Under the pieces are notes generated by a model that was not told the origin of the DNA, did not search any database, and worked only from the letters and a program-made list of their open reading frames with translations. From Hemicentrotus pulcherrimus (lineage: Eukaryota; Echinodermata; Echinoidea; Camarodonta; Strongylocentrotidae), in the NCBI GenBank assembly GCA_003118195.1, contig BEXV01000134.1, positions 164,931 to 228,930 on the forward strand: a stretch of 64,000 bases of DNA, written 5' to 3'. Positions 46,704 to 59,705 of the stretch are shown one piece after another (position 1 is the first letter of the stretch; every line of letters starts with the position of its first letter). The position numbers and the translations under genes were made by a program.

Positions 46704-48463
46704 AATTGTCTTGCTCTGGAGCGAATAATTCGTCTTAAAATGCATTCTCTAAATGTAGAGTAAGTGACTGGATTAAAAAGAAATAAATTGAAAGTTTTGA
46801 TGATGTAAGCGACATTTCACTTGAATGCCTTCATGATCTCTTTTCATGATCTCCGTCTAAGTGTAAGTTTTTTTATAAATTATTTTCAATATTAAGTTTG
46901 CATTCAAAGAGAAAGTTCTGAAAGAGTAATGAACTGTTTCAACATCAACAAAAATTATCCTAGATAAATTGTTCATGCATCACCGTCGTGTAAAGGCTAT
47001 CCAAGTAACCCCGAAGAATCTATCCAAGGACAATATTATACTATCCCCACACTCCGGGGAAAACTACCAGACCAATGCCCGTGTACATCTTGAAACAGTG
47101 TCTATCCTCATTCAGGTAGATGTATTGAAATTATTAGTTGCGAATAGTGTGATATTTCCACATTTTAACTATGAACAATATAATCATCAATACATTTTGT
47201 TTAATTCGTATGTTTAAGGATTGACTGAGTGGATGTGCCATCCTTCTTTCTTTAGTGACATCCTTATGGGCAAATGGCACACAACTAAGTACAAGAAATA
47301 AGAACGTGCACTAAAAATTGTATGTGAAAATAAAATTATTTTTTATTATAATGAAGAATCTACAATAACGATTACCGACAAGATATAGAGCGTTTTATAC
47401 GTCTTTGGAGTATTTCTGTAAAACAACAAGGTAAATAAGAATCTTACTTTTTTACATTTTGAATTTTAATTTTCTAATGATATACATGAAAATGAATTCC
47501 GTATTCATAATGAAAAATGTTATCTTCTATCCTCACAGGATTAAAATGCGAGGGTACAATTATTCTTTTTATTATGTTTTTGTTGTGAAATGACCTTTTG
47601 AAGCATCAAATAAAACGTTAACAATGCAGAAGGTTTAAGCTTTTAGGTTATTGATTGAATTGAACGCGATCGTCTTGAAAATATTCAATATGGTCTCATC
47701 TCGTGCTCTTTCCTATTGATTGCGATTGAATCATAAACCTGTATGTATACTTTGACCCGCTGCAGGCGAGGCGCATACAATAGGCAGTCATAGATTCGAC
47801 TAACAGTAGAAAAGGTAAACCTTTTAAAATCAATAATGTTCAGTTGAGTGGGAGTGAAAAATTATTTAAACTTTCTCATCATATTCCATTTTTCAGCAAA
47901 ATACAAGAACGAGAACAAAATTACAAAGTATAGCTCGTGTTTCATAGGTCCCTTTGAAGAAAAAGCTACAATCGTTTTTGGTGAATCATAAATATTGCAA
48001 GAAACCTGTTGTATTAAGCAATACTAAAATTAAGTAAAAAGTAACAACAGACTGACTGAAACAAACAAAAGAAAAAAAAAGAAATAATTTTATTCTCGTA
48101 ATAACAGGGATTTAAAACAAACGTACAAACAAACACGACAAAACAGAAATATGGTGACTACTATACAATCATGTTATATGTGTCGTTTTATAAAACTTGG
48201 GAAATGCTCATTTTCCCGGCATTTTCCACCCAAAAAATCCCAAATCTGCTCAACTTGCATTGTTTAATAACTTTACATCTTTTACAAAGTGTAATTTAGT
48301 TTAGTTGGGCATGTTATGAAGTGCTTTATAATGATGTCAATTCCAGTCCATGCGTACCAAAAAGCAAACCAGACGAACTATCTAGATCAGCCGTGACTAA
48401 ACTGACAATCTGGAAATCAACCGTATTTCGATCAAAATAATCGCTATCTTTTACTTAAGAGGA
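46704..48463. other. No gene seen
   Basis: AT-rich sequence with no recognisable gene or repeat. Confidence 0.5.
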
Positions 48464-48660
48464 GGAGGCGCGATAGCTCAGTCGGTAGAGCAGTGGTCTC
48501 GTAATCCGGTGACCCGGGTTCGAAACCAAGGCGTTGGGCTAGTGCCCTTTGGTAATGAGGAATTAATCCTCATTACCAGGTCCCTCGGAGAGGACCTCAA
48601 GCCGGCGGCCGTCTGGTTGCTGGCCTTCAAGCATTTATTCTTTCTAACCACCACCATTCA
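48464..48660 (+). repeat. tRNA-Thr-like SINE with an internal palindrome
   Basis: The head begins GGAGGCGCGATAGCTCAGTC. Box A is TAGCTCAGTCGG (48474-48485) and box B GGTTCGAAACC (48517-48527), at true tRNA spacing. The anticodon-loop position reads CTCGTAA, giving CGT (Thr). The anticodon stem does not pair properly, and no CGCCTCC closes the acceptor stem, so this is a SINE head and not a tRNA gene. The body contains a perfect 12-bp inverted repeat, TGGTAATGAGGA (48550-48561) with TCCTCATTACCA (48567-48578), and ends about 48660 after GCATTTATTCTTTCTAACCA. Confidence 0.85.
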
Positions 48661-49256
48661 ATTTCCAGAGTAGCATCAGAAGGAATGTAATTATAGAAAA
48701 AGCCCACTATCTAAAAAAACTGTTTAACTGTCATTATCATTCGACCGACTGGTCAATTGGATGATTATCTTTTAATACTTCAAATTTGCATAAAATAAAC
48801 TTTGCATAAATAAACAGGGATACAAACTCACATATAGACAATCAGATGTTTATAGAAATGAAAGTATTCTGAGGAACAAAAATGGGTAGGACTACGATTA
48901 ACGTTAATACGCTTTTGAAACAATATAGATGTTCGAGATTTCACTTTCAAAATGGTTGCAGTCAAACTCGATAAAAAAATTGCACTTTGGGAGGAATATA
49001 ATGTAGATATGAATATACCAAAGAAAAGTGAATACATTCATGTGAATACATTCATGTGAATACATTCATGTGAATGTTTAAATGATTAGAATGTAAACAT
49101 CGGGTAGAAAGAGGATTTAAAGAAGCTCTAAATTCAAAAGAATTATAACTAAATATGTTTGGTGGTTGGTTATTTTATCTGACTGTTAAGAAAGCTTGTA
49201 ACCAGACGACCGACGGCTTTAGGCCTACTCTTAGGCCTACTCTTAGGCCCTCTAAA
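48661..49256. other. No gene seen; 14-bp tandem repeat inside
   Basis: AATACATTCATGTG is repeated three times exactly at 49031-49072. A small CCTACTCTTAGG-type reiteration lies at about 49217-49250, next to the truncated SINE. Confidence 0.7.
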
Positions 49257-49313
49257 AAGGACTTGGTAATGATTACGAGACCACTGCTCTACCAACTGAG
49301 CTATCACGCCTCC
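49257..49313 (-). repeat. Truncated, internally deleted copy of the same tRNA-SINE
   Basis: On the minus strand from 49313 it reads GGAGGCGTGATAGCTCAGTT and on to GTCTCGTAATC, then joins directly to ATTACCAAGTCC. In the complete copy at 48464-48660 these parts are about 60 bp apart, so the segment with box B is deleted. The breakpoints lie in a shared TAATC(C) sequence. The copy is inverted relative to its neighbour. Confidence 0.8.
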
Positions 49314-51389
49314 ATATTCCTGTATTCACAATATATCATATTCCAGAGGATACACCGTCTGACAATGTTACGGGAATTTGAAAAAAGCTCAAGGACATTC
49401 TGGTTTTCTTTTTTTCTTCAGTTTTTTTAAATTCCCCCTATTCTGCCAACCGTTGCCTCATGATACTGTCTGCTCTGTTATTGTAATGTCCCGTGACACA
49501 CTGTGTCGCCATGATAATATCAAAATGCTAGGAAGTGATGTATAATGCAGCCCGGTGGCGCTGGCTCGTTGTAAAGCTCATATACTCAAAGCGGCACCCT
49601 TGCCTGTCACAGACAGTCCTTGTCCTTCTATCTGACTCTCCAAGATGGAGATAGCTTTGTTTAATTATTTCGGTACATACCTACGCTCACTTACTGGGAT
49701 GTTTATAGATTCAAACCCGGCAAAATAACGTGAAGAGTTTATGATGATTAGAACACATTTCTGGTTTGTGTCTCTATATAATGATTTTGATAGTGATTTA
49801 AAGTCAAAGAATAATAGGGCGAATCATATTTTCCCTCTGCTGTATCATTCATCCGCATATCATACGTGTTAAACCACATGGCCTCATTTTGTTGCAAAGT
49901 GAGAAAAACCACAGACAATTTTCTCAACCATCGTTTCGTTTAACACCGTTTATATGACGCGGAGTGCAGGCGATTGAGTGTTTAACAACCACACAGTTAT
50001 AGAAATTAAAGATAAGAGTGGTAGCGAAAATGCACAATAAACACTACCAGTCAAATATTTGATACCTCCCTTAAACTGTAACAACGCATATCAAACTACC
50101 GGCTTTTATCAAATGTATCCTACATATTTTTCCAGTGAGTTTTAAAAAAGTTACCGAGTTTCCTTTTTTTGTGGGCCCTGATTAGTTTTACATTAAGATG
50201 TAGCTTCAACCACAAACAGAAATGGTAGGAGAATGTTTGACCTTGATTCAAAAAGACTTCAACACTTTTGACATCACAGGCACAAAATAAAGGAAATGTT
50301 AATCTACTTATTCTGCTCTGATCTTGCTTAATATAAGATTGAGAGTTGTACATCGCCGATGGCTTTTCGTAAGACATGAGACTTTAGACATGAGATTTAA
50401 ACAAGAGCCAGAATAAAGCCGGGTAAGAACTCGAGCGTTGATGCAGGGATGAAAAAATACCATTATTAACGAAAGAAACGTATGTTACAAGAACGTCAGG
50501 GAAAACCCCTTCCTTTGGTAATGCGTATTGAGCGCTTCAAGAAATGGATCGTCAATAAGATTAGATATAAATGTGGTCAAAGATAATGCGGTTTGAGTGT
50601 ACCTCAAATGGAAATTATTTAAATGGTTACCGATAACATTCCCTAGGACCCTAACCAAGCTTGAATTAACAAGTGCCTCGGGTCAAAAGTACTCTATCAC
50701 TCAATCATTATTTGTGATGAAATAAGTGGAATATATTCAAGAAGTATAATTTCTTAATTGATTTTTTCCATTAAATAAGAGTAGTTTGGAAAAAGACCCC
50801 ACAAAGATAATTATATCAGAGAGCATGGAGAGGAAAAAAAGACAAAATGTTTTTTTAATTTTAATGGGTTTTATTAAATTGCATTTTTGCAGTTTGTATT
50901 TTATTTGTATTTCATTCTATTAAGCCTCTTTAACTTGCATCACCTGAATAGCCACTGTTGTTTCGAGTCATCATCACACGTTCTTGCTCGAAACATGAGT
51001 TTAGCAGGTACATCCTGAATTTATTAATATATTATCCTTGTCTGATTACAATGAAGTCTCTGTTACAATTATTTTTTTCTTTTTAAGAATTAAATTGTTT
51101 TCCATAACTACATAAAAGTCGAAAATCAGGAGAGCACGATGCGCCTCTCGACCAAATAAGCTCTAAAGCTCAGTACCCGGTTCCCGATCACAAATTGAAT
51201 TTCAACACGGTCAAATTGAACTGTAATGAGTCTGAAATGGGCCAATGGAGATAAGAAAGACCGAACTGGAGAGATATTACTACCCCTTTCATTGAGGGCA
51301 AGGGTAAACTACTGCAGTTTCATTAAAAGTAGGAGAAATTCAACTAGATAATAGGCTCTGGAGCTACAGCTTATGTTTTATGTTATGTT
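49314..51389. other. No gene seen
   Basis: AT-rich sequence without recognisable structure. Confidence 0.5.
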
Positions 51390-51636
51390 CAAATCGTGTG
51401 TAATCGAGTGTAATCGTCAGTGGATATTAGTAAAGGCATTTGGGAGGTCCAGGGTTCGATTCTTGCCCGGTGCTTTGCTTCCTCGGACAAGATGTTACGC
51501 CCCTCGGCCTCTCGACCAAGTTGAAGGTGTATCGAATGCGTACCTGGTAATATGCTGGAGTAATAATAGTTGCAGAACCCGCTGGTAGAAGACTATGTAC
51601 GTATGTCTTCTCTGGGTAAACAAGACCAATTGTCAA
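51390..51636 (+). repeat. tRNA-derived SINE, second family
   Basis: A box B, GGTTCGATTC, lies at 51453-51462; the box A region upstream is degraded. The body follows: CCTCGGACAAGATGTTACGC, GAAGGTGTATCGAATGCGTA, CCTGGTAATATGC, then a 3' part ending CTTCTCTGGGTAAACAAGACC. The body order matches the fragment at 11871-12007 and the echinoderm SINE style that I recall. Frames on both strands over it are artefacts. Confidence 0.65.
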
Positions 51637-52744
51637 GGTACTGATATCTCAGTCGTAGTTCATAGCTCGAAACACCAACAGAATATTAAGTTTCGGGGAC
51701 AGTTTTAGAAACGCATTTTCATTTTTTTTTCCTCTTTAAGAAGGTGGTTTAGATGCGATTTCATATTTCATATTAAGGCTTGTTCAGATAATGGCGTGGT
51801 TAACCGCCACAAAAGAGCCACTGCTTTTTTGTGTGTGAAAGGACTACTGCGTATTCACAAAGATCTGTGTTATAAGATACAGAAATATGAGACGTTTCAC
51901 ACTATAAGTCATCATGACTTAACGATGCTCAATGTGTTCTTTTTTCCAAATGAGAAAGCAGTAGGATTCTGTGATGAAGAGGGTTCTTGTTTGCGCACGC
52001 GAACCACTGATGTTTGTCAATGTTTGAAGAGTGCTAGGTTAGAACGTAAGGTTGTCACATTCAATACGGAGACCCATCCCTCTATACCTATACACTAAAC
52101 TGTCATTTAGGTTTGTTGCTTTGTTTTATTTTGACAAACTACCCGTCATAGCATTCCTGAAACAAAAGTGCATCAATTTGTTAGCATTTGAGGAAGCCAT
52201 TATTCTGTCTTCCACACTCAATGTCAAATATGTCCCTGTATTTGAGCCCTTTTAAAGGATCATCTTTGAAGGGTGTTTTAGAGGGATGCTGACATTCCTC
52301 AAATTACAGAGTGTTTCATTTCCAGCAATAGCATAAATTGGTTTTGAAGGTTTGTTTTCTTTTTTTTCTTTGCACCTTTCGTTTTCATCGATCTTTAAAT
52401 ACCTTTTTCTTCAACATGTCATTGGTGGCAACCAAGACTTAGAATAAGAGCTGCATAATTCATTTTATACAACTGTGGTCATTGGTTTGTGAAGTTTGGT
52501 CTGTTTTGAGTGTAGTCTGTATAAGGCCCTTGAGTTCTGATACAGAATTTTCTTCGATACGATTATTCTGTTATAAATCAACCTCTTCGATTTGGCGACG
52601 TGGAGAGCTCTCGATCGTAATAAGTTTTTCAAATCTTTATCTATCTCATCTCCAAAGCATTATGATATCTCCTAAAGGACCCTTAGTCTGAGGATGATGA
52701 GTCTTGATGACACTTCTGCTTCGTTCTCCAACCTTGATCTGTAT
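51637..52744. other. No gene seen
   Basis: Open frames at 51796-52098 and 52052-52255 overlap and have no motif. Otherwise featureless. Confidence 0.45.
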
Positions 52745-53130
52745 CTAAGTAATAATAATAATACATAACATTTATTAGGCGCTTAATACTGATGTTTCTA
52801 AGCGCACAGTATTCTGATTAAGAGAAGACTATAACCCGCTGAATTAAATTAGAAGAAAAAGCAAAAATACAAAAGTAACATAGATAAGGTAAGAAAAACA
52901 GTGGCAATCAACTAAATAAAGACAAATATGGTGCGCACCTCCATTGACCGACGCACAACTGCAATTTACAATTTGAAAAGATAGGTTTTGAGTAGAGATT
53001 TGAATTGAGATACAGAGGGGGCGCAGTAAATAAAGGCGGGCAGTTTGTTCCAGAGAGCGGGGGCAATAACTGAAAAGGCACGGTCACCATATCGGGTGTT
53101 AGTGCGGGGTCTAGAATAAGTAGCAGAGCT
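52745..53130 (+). repeat. Interspersed repeat fragment with GCGCTTA hairpin
   Basis: AACATTTATTAGGCGCTTAA begins the segment. GCGCTTA (52779-52785) pairs with TAAGCGC (52799-52805). Downstream, GGCAGTTTGTTCCAGAGAGC and GAAAAGGCACGGTCACCATA are words I associate with a widespread repeat in marine invertebrate genomes whose family I cannot name. It does not code. Confidence 0.45.
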
Positions 53131-53159
53131 CTAGAATAGCGTATACATTCACCTCATAC

Positions 53160-53372
53160 TGATAATGAGAGAGGGAGAGAGTGAGACAGACAGACATACA
53201 AAGAGGGGGAGGGGAGGAAGAGAGAACCAAAGATGGGGGAAAGGCGAGAGAGAAAAGAAGGAGATATTCAGCATCAGCAATATGATTAAGATGCGTTAAA
53301 AACGATTAACAAGAGAGAAATTGAAAAGGGCAAAGAAAAAGAGAAAGACATAGAGAGAGAGAGAGAGAGAGA
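53160..53372 (+). repeat. Imperfect (GA)n purine-rich block
   Basis: GAGA runs at 53166-53225 and (GA)n at 53350-53374, with purine-rich sequence between them. Confidence 0.85.
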
Positions 53373-53374
53373 GA

Positions 53375-54780
53375 TCAATATGTTATTAGAAAAAAAAGAG
53401 GACAGAGATAAGGTGGATAAAATCTTCTATCCTGATGTTGAACAAGATACATCTGAAAAGATGTCCCAGACGTTAAACTAGATTTCAAGAGTAAAGAAAT
53501 CGCTGGAGGAGATCCCCAGAGCGCATTGGTTTTGGAGTATGTACTTGACTGGTAAAAGAGGCGTGTACAGTCGAGACTAAGGCAGGGTTGGTTTGTCGAG
53601 ACGATTAGAGAGGGATAGAGGAAAGAAAGGCCAAAGAAGTTTGGCCATTCTGTAAGGGGGCACTTCAGACGCCCTCTCGATGGCCCCATGTGAATCATAT
53701 TGTGTCCTAAATATCAAGGATTAGATATCGAGTGGTTTGATTTGTATCAATTTCTTATGTTCCTTCCAAAATGCGTTGAGGTTTGTAGCAAACTAAGTTT
53801 TCTTTATTTGACGTTTGTTTTTTTGTAAGGATATTTTTCTGTCATTCGATGCTAAAGGATCGAAGTGCCAGATGTTGTTGAAGAATATTTCTATGATTTT
53901 CCTTTCCAAAAAACAAAATTGGTCTAGAAAAAGAGCGGCCATTGCTCTTGACAAGAAACATTAAGGTATTGTGTTTACATTTTGCTTGTATCATAACTGT
54001 CTTTATGAGTTTTTGGTTAATGAAACCAAGGAGACAATTTCTTCCCTTTGCCATTTCTTGTCTTCATTGTACAGCAATCTAGGTTGCAATGGACAGCAAT
54101 TTAAAGAGAAATCATAGATTTGCTTTCAGGCTTTCAGACCATCTAGCCATTCATTTTAATTCAATTTGAGTCAAACGCACTTGTAAGGAGTTGAGGAGAA
54201 ATGAGGTAAGGAAATGAAACCGACATAGTGTCAGAAATAACATCCATCATCTAGAAATTACTATGATGCTGTGTCCGTGACGCCTTCAACGCGTAAACAA
54301 AGAAATAAATTCCAATTTTAGCAGTCGCATGGGGGAGTATTGAACCCAAAGTGCATTAGACTGCAAACTCCTCCAACCATTTCTTATCAATTTCAAAGTT
54401 TAAAGCGAAGATTTCAGCTACATCCATTGTGTATATGTCTATGTATTCCATTAGGGAAGGGATGTAAATCTGGAGAGGATTATACTTGTCAGAAAGATTG
54501 TGATTTCAAGAAGTATCTTCTAGCCTTTGTGTTTCCCCCTATTAACCTCTTTTTCTGGACAATTAAAAGTCAGAATAGTCAGAACTTGATATATGTTGAG
54601 AACATGGCGAGTATGAGAACTTCACATTTGTTGGATTATATTGGTAGTGATAACCATGCTGAGGTCAATATCAAGTCTGTCGATATATTAATATGTTACG
54701 TATCATGTTATATTCACTATGCCGTAATGACAAGTATTATGATTTTATGTTTGTGAAAATAATACATCAATTATTTTTAA
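53375..54780. other. No gene seen; 138-codon unsupported frame
   Basis: The plus frame at 54340-54756 (138 codons, ATG at 54340 or later) is the longest open frame in the window apart from the LINE. It includes a Cys-rich patch (CICLCIPLGKGCKSGEDYTC) and hydrophobic segments, but I recognise no domain. The 107-codon minus frame at 53698-53375 likewise lacks motifs. Confidence 0.35.
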
Positions 54781-54965
54781 TATGAAGCAGTATGTAAGAT
54801 ATACATAATTTCTCTTTTACTCTCTCTCTCTCTCTCTATCTCACATTATCTCCCTCTTCTCCTTCTTCAACATTCTCCTCTTTTTCTTTCCCTTTCTCTT
54901 TTTTCCTCTCTTTCTACTTTTCCTCCCCCTCCCCCCCCCCCCCTCACTCTCTTTCTCTTTCTGTT
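54781..54965 (+). repeat. CT-rich polypyrimidine block with poly(C)
   Basis: (CT)n at about 54818-54842, then mixed C/T with a C run at about 54932-54944. Confidence 0.9.
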
Positions 54966-57610
54966 ATAAAAGCAGTGCCAGCCTTTTCTTTTCGTTGGAC
55001 ATTGATTTCAAATCACTCAAATAAACGACAAATCTTGTGGAAGAAGACGGTCTGACAAACACCAGATCTCTAACGGTTAAAGGGAAACATTAATTATAAT
55101 TTTTGACGAGCACACCAGGAGATTATTTCGATTATATCTATGCTGTATCTTCCTGCTCTTTTTGTGCGTGTGTGCGGGTTAGCATCTGTGTGTATTAAGT
55201 TATTTCAGCTATGTTATGATGAAAAAGAGTTGTATTTTGAACATTGATATGTGTTGTTTTGATAGGGAATGAAATCAAAATAAAGATAAAGGCAAAAAGT
55301 GTGGGCGCACGTTTGTGTGGTTGTGTGTGTATGTACGTGTGCGTTTGTGCGTGTTTGTGTTTGTATGTGGGTTATAACTCCCTCCCTTCCCGGTGAGATA
55401 TCAAAGACTTATCCTGAGTCCTGAATCAAAATCGACGTAGCTCAGGTGTGACTATTACTTTAAGTCGTCGTCATAATGTTTTCTTCTGATGAATGGCATA
55501 AAATATTCACTTATTTCTTGAAAGTACGGGTAATGATTTAATTGGAAAACAAAAACAAAAACCTTGCTAAAATCGGTATTTTCGATTCAATTAAAACCTC
55601 CATTAATAATCATTAAATAGGAGTTCAAGCCTCTGATTATTGCAATCGTGTGTAAATTCTGAAGTTAGCATCAGCGATGTAGGATAGAAGGAAGAAAGAC
55701 ACTTTCCTTAAATACGATTAGTGTTTATCATAGCGTCGTGGAGCACACCCATTTCACAAAGGTCACTTATTTATTTACTAAGCTTTTCATGCATTCATCA
55801 CGATAGGTAGAAATCTATAATCACCTTTCACATATAATAGCGTGACGTATTTCACTAGCAATGAACAGAAATACAACCAAGGGGCTAAAACGTCTAAATG
55901 TATCTGATCTTTTGGCAGCATAATACATCAATCCCAGGTGTACTATTGGTTCAGATGAGCGGAAGAGATCCAATCATTCATTTATCTCTATCCAAGCTTA
56001 ATGATCGATGTAACAACATTTAAATAGACTCGGGTTGAATTTACTAAGGTGGGTTTTGGAAGAAAAACAAAACATTAGAGAAGGCAGTGTCAGTAGGAGA
56101 AACTCTCTATTCTGAAGACAGTTTACTTTCTAAATTCCTACATTTCAATCGATTTTCAAATGAATTTCAAAGAAAAAAAAGAACTTATGCAATTCAGATG
56201 ATAAAATAAGTCATTATTTGTCAAACTTCGTATTATTAGTTTTTAAAGAATTTTACATATCTTGGTGTGTTTTTTAAAGCACACTTCAAATTAATTAGAT
56301 TAAAATGCCTGCATGATACAGGGAGGAATTGAGTGACGTGCTAGCAATTACTTTCATAACTAAGATCGCCTTCAAATCATCTGAAATAATATAACATGAT
56401 ATAGTCTATACTAGATAATAGCTAACTAGATTCATTTATAACTGCTATCTTCTACAATACTATTTAAAACAGGTCATTTTGTTAAGTGACAAAGACTTGT
56501 TTTAAATTGTACTACTTATCAATTATCAAATTTCATTAAGTCAAACCGAACCAACATTTGGATCTGTACTGTTATATTGTTTTTTCGTGTGATAATGTCT
56601 TTTTTTATGAATGGAGGTTTATGACCCACTGTTACGTTTCTACGGAAAAAATAACCCCATGCCGATATTGATTATTGTTATGTTTGTTGAATAGTCTTTT
56701 TTTTGGTAATGTTTGTATTAAACTTACTGAAGGCTACTCCCGTACATGACGTCATTTTTAAATTTCCGCACGCTGTAAATGCACTGACAAATAAACCAAC
56801 ATGCTTTTGTCTGATTTTATCTGATTATCTTGCTCAGGTGAACATGAAATGAAAACCAGTTTTCCGGTTAGGGTAAAAGAAATCGGGAATTTCCATTATT
56901 GGTCTATATTTTAACTTGCAGTTAAAAAAAAAAATTTTCAAAGAAGATTAAATCACCAATAGTTTGAGGGAAGATGAGATATTTTCGTCTGCAAATCATC
57001 TGAAATACTAAAAAAATGAAATGTGATCTGTAGCTAACCAAATTAATCGTCGTGTAGACATGCAAAGTAGATATAGCGTTACGGTTAGAATTATACAGAT
57101 CTTTGATGGAAAGGCTTTTGCCACAACCGTTTCTTTTGGATACCCACAGGATCTTCCAGAACCAAGCATACTTTAAGCGAAAACCAATATTAAAATGTTA
57201 AATGTTCGACTAATGAAACATAACAACTCGTCATGTCATCATAGTCGCTCGTTGAACATACAAGTATGAGACATATTCTATTTAATGACATGTTTGTATT
57301 GGAAGATCAACCTGAAAATGACTGTACACACTCCTAGTCATATAAAGCAAAATGTTGTCAATGTTCACCTTTGGTTGATAGTTGAGTGAAAGATGTGCAT
57401 ACGAATAGTTATGTTCGTGTTCTGTTTATTCTGAATGTCATCCTTTACATCGGCTGGATGATGTTACCATAGCAACGAGATGAGATGGAAATGAAGATGA
57501 ATGAGTGGTGAAAAAATTAATCCGCTGTGGAAAAGTTTACGCATTGAGACTATAAACTAATAAGGCGATAACATGTAAATCCCAACGGGTAAACTGAATG
57601 TGAACTATTA
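54966..57610. other. No gene seen
   Basis: About 2.6 kb of AT-rich sequence with a GT-rich stretch at 55300-55365. No coding or repeat feature is supportable. Confidence 0.5.
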
Positions 57611-57611
57611 A

Positions 57612-57665
57612 AGAGGAGAGAGAGAGAGAGAGAGTCGGACAGAGAATCAGAGAGAGAGAGGGATA
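57612..57665 (+). repeat. (GA)n microsatellite
   Basis: GA tracts interrupted once by TCGGAC, immediately upstream of the MITE. Confidence 0.9.
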
Positions 57666-57691
57666 TATTGATAGAAAGAGACGAAGGTTAA

Positions 57692-58233
57692 AGGAGCTAC
57701 ACAAAGAAAATTTACTAAAAACTGACAATTAGAACAAATTACATATGGATGGAAAGATTTTCTCTTGAAAAACACGAATAATTTGCTGAGAAATCATATA
57801 GGTATCGTGGAGAGGCGTAAAATGCCATTTTTCAAGACCCTTCTTAAACCCCCAAGCGCCCCCGAACGTAAGCCAAACACACGAGCGTAGCGAGCTCTGA
57901 ATAGTGAGGTCACACCCTGGACAAACAGCTCGGTACCGGCTGCTAGCTTCCGCTTAGTCCGTCTAGCTGCAGACCAAGCGGAAGCTAGCAGCCTTTTTTT
58001 AACAGCCGTGTCCAGGGTGTGACGTCACACGAAGAACTACGACAAAATACGAAAAAATACGAATAGGCAGTAAATCTGGATCTCAAAACTAACATTTTTG
58101 AAAGTTGATTTCTGCGGGCCCAAAACATATTTTGAAGAGGAAATTTGTTGTAATTGATCAGTAAGGCTTTCCCTTCGCAATGATATGAATTTTGCATCAA
58201 TTCAAAACACTTTTGCTTCTTGGTGTGACTCCT
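57692..58233. mobile_element. TTAA-flanked MITE, copy 2 (542 bp)
   Basis: Near-identical to 5546-6088 along its full length and in the same orientation. TTAA flanks it at 57688-57691 and 58234-58237. The two copies lie in unrelated flanks, which shows transposition and not local duplication. In this copy the inner foldback is perfect: GGCTGCTAGCTTCCGCTT (57938-57955) with 57976-57993. The outer arm GTGAGGTCACACCCTGGACA (57904-57923) pairs with 58009-58028 with one mismatch, the right arm carrying TGACGTCA. Noncoding. Confidence 0.92.
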
Positions 58234-58245
58234 TTAATGGTGATA

Positions 58246-58345
58246 GAGGGAGAGAGAGAGAGAGAGCGAGAGAGGGAGGGGACACACACACACACACACA
58301 CACGATCGTGCAAACACACACACACGCACAATAGGGAGAGAGACA
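58246..58345 (+). repeat. Compound microsatellite (GA)n(AC)n
   Basis: GA runs to about 58280, AC runs to about 58328, then purine-rich sequence. It directly follows the MITE. Confidence 0.93.
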
Positions 58346-59219
58346 GAAAGAGAGGTAAAGAGTCTTATTGGCAAGTGAAAGAAATGAAATGATCAGTCAG
58401 GGAAAATAAAATGCGGAAAGAAGAGAAAGAAGAAATTGACAGGAAAATGGTTATGAGAGATGGAAGGTAAGAGAAAGAAATTGTTTCATGAAATTACACA
58501 AGACTTTTGTCCGATTTATGAAATCGGATAGTGGTTATTGTTCAACGCTTTCTTTCTCTTTAAGAAGGGAAATATTTGATACGATTCTACGCTCTTAACC
58601 ATTTTCTCACTTTAGCTCTAATAGCATCTCATGCTTGAACTTGAAATGAATGCGAGCATTAGAAGGTCATGATTTGGTCTCACGTTATGATAGTCGATGT
58701 GAATGACTGTATATAAATACCACATTGAGTGGTTCGAATGAAGATTGACGACAGACGTCGTTGATCATCTACATTAAGAGCAACCATGAGGGGGTGTCAA
58801 CCTACCTTTTAAAGAGATCACCATGTATTTGTTTCAATGGTGATATCTGAGATAGGAGCCTATTAAAGTCAGATCTCTATAAGAGATGGATTTTTTTTCT
58901 CACGCTAATGGGTCTTATGTTCCATCTCAAGTCCATTAACACTCTTTTAAAGGCTGTATGTGTTTTAGATGTTTTTCTTTGAAATATTTGTTGGTATTGT
59001 TTGCAGCGTGTGTTCTATCTAATATTCATGAAAGGATTGGCGTGGTCCTCTGTAATCGCTCTGCTTCCTGTTGATTACCTTCTTGATACACATAATGGCT
59101 ACTTGGAACCTTTATTCATAAAAGTGAAAGTTATTCTGTATTGCGGAGGGGAATTCCCATTATCCTTTATAAATGTGTGTCCTTTTGTTGATTTGTATCC
59201 TTTCATAATAATTATATGC
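58346..59219. other. No gene seen
   Basis: Purine-rich at its start (58346-58480), then AT-rich. Open frames lack motifs. Confidence 0.5.
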
Positions 59220-59279
59220 ATTTAATAATATATATATAGATATAGACAAGACATAATGATGCTCCGTAGATGAAAATGT

Positions 59280-59430
59280 TGTTTTACAATGCTCTAAATT
59301 CCTATTTTCCATTACACTGTCCTTCATGCGTGCGGTCCACACCCACTCAACCATTTTCGCTTGTATAATCTCTTCCATGTAGTTCATACCCTTGTCTACA
59401 CTCTTTCTGAGGGTCCATGCTCTACAAGCT
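59280..59430 (-). other. Possible minus-strand coding remnant
   Basis: Read from about 59430 down to 59280, the frame runs CIACRAWTLRKSVDKGMNYM and on through EEIIQAKMVEWVWTARMKDS. It has no stop and an amphipathic, protein-like pattern. It sits immediately upstream, on the plus strand, of LINE-tail-like sequence, but that tail has the opposite orientation. I recognise no family. It may be an exon or a transposon remnant, or chance. Confidence 0.2.
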
Positions 59431-59459
59431 ATGCAATTTAGTAGATCCCTCCATATTCA

Positions 59460-59705
59460 CTTGACATATAAAAATAGACAGCAATATTTGTTTCTTCTTC
59501 TTGATTTATATTGTATAATATGAATATCGTATAATTCCTTGTAACTAAATTATAAATGTTTTTTGCTATGCAAAGAAAAATAACATGTACACTCGTATAA
59601 TTACTTAGTACACTTTGTAAAATGTTTTTTTGCAATTTATCTATTGTACATAGTTTGTATATTTCTTCTTATAAATAGAAAATAAAACTTTAATTTGACT
59701 TTGAA
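59460..59705 (+). repeat. LINE 3'-tail-like segment
   Basis: AT-rich sequence ends TAAATAGAAAATAAAACTTTAATTTGACTTTG, with an AATAAA signal followed by a short degenerate reiteration, as at 16600-16745 and 22900-23065. No coding remnant on this strand. Confidence 0.3.

Noticed and set aside
48464..48535. A functional tRNA-Thr(CGT) gene
   Set aside because: The A and B boxes and anticodon loop are present, but the anticodon stem does not pair and no 3' strand complements the GGAGGCG acceptor start. It is a SINE head.
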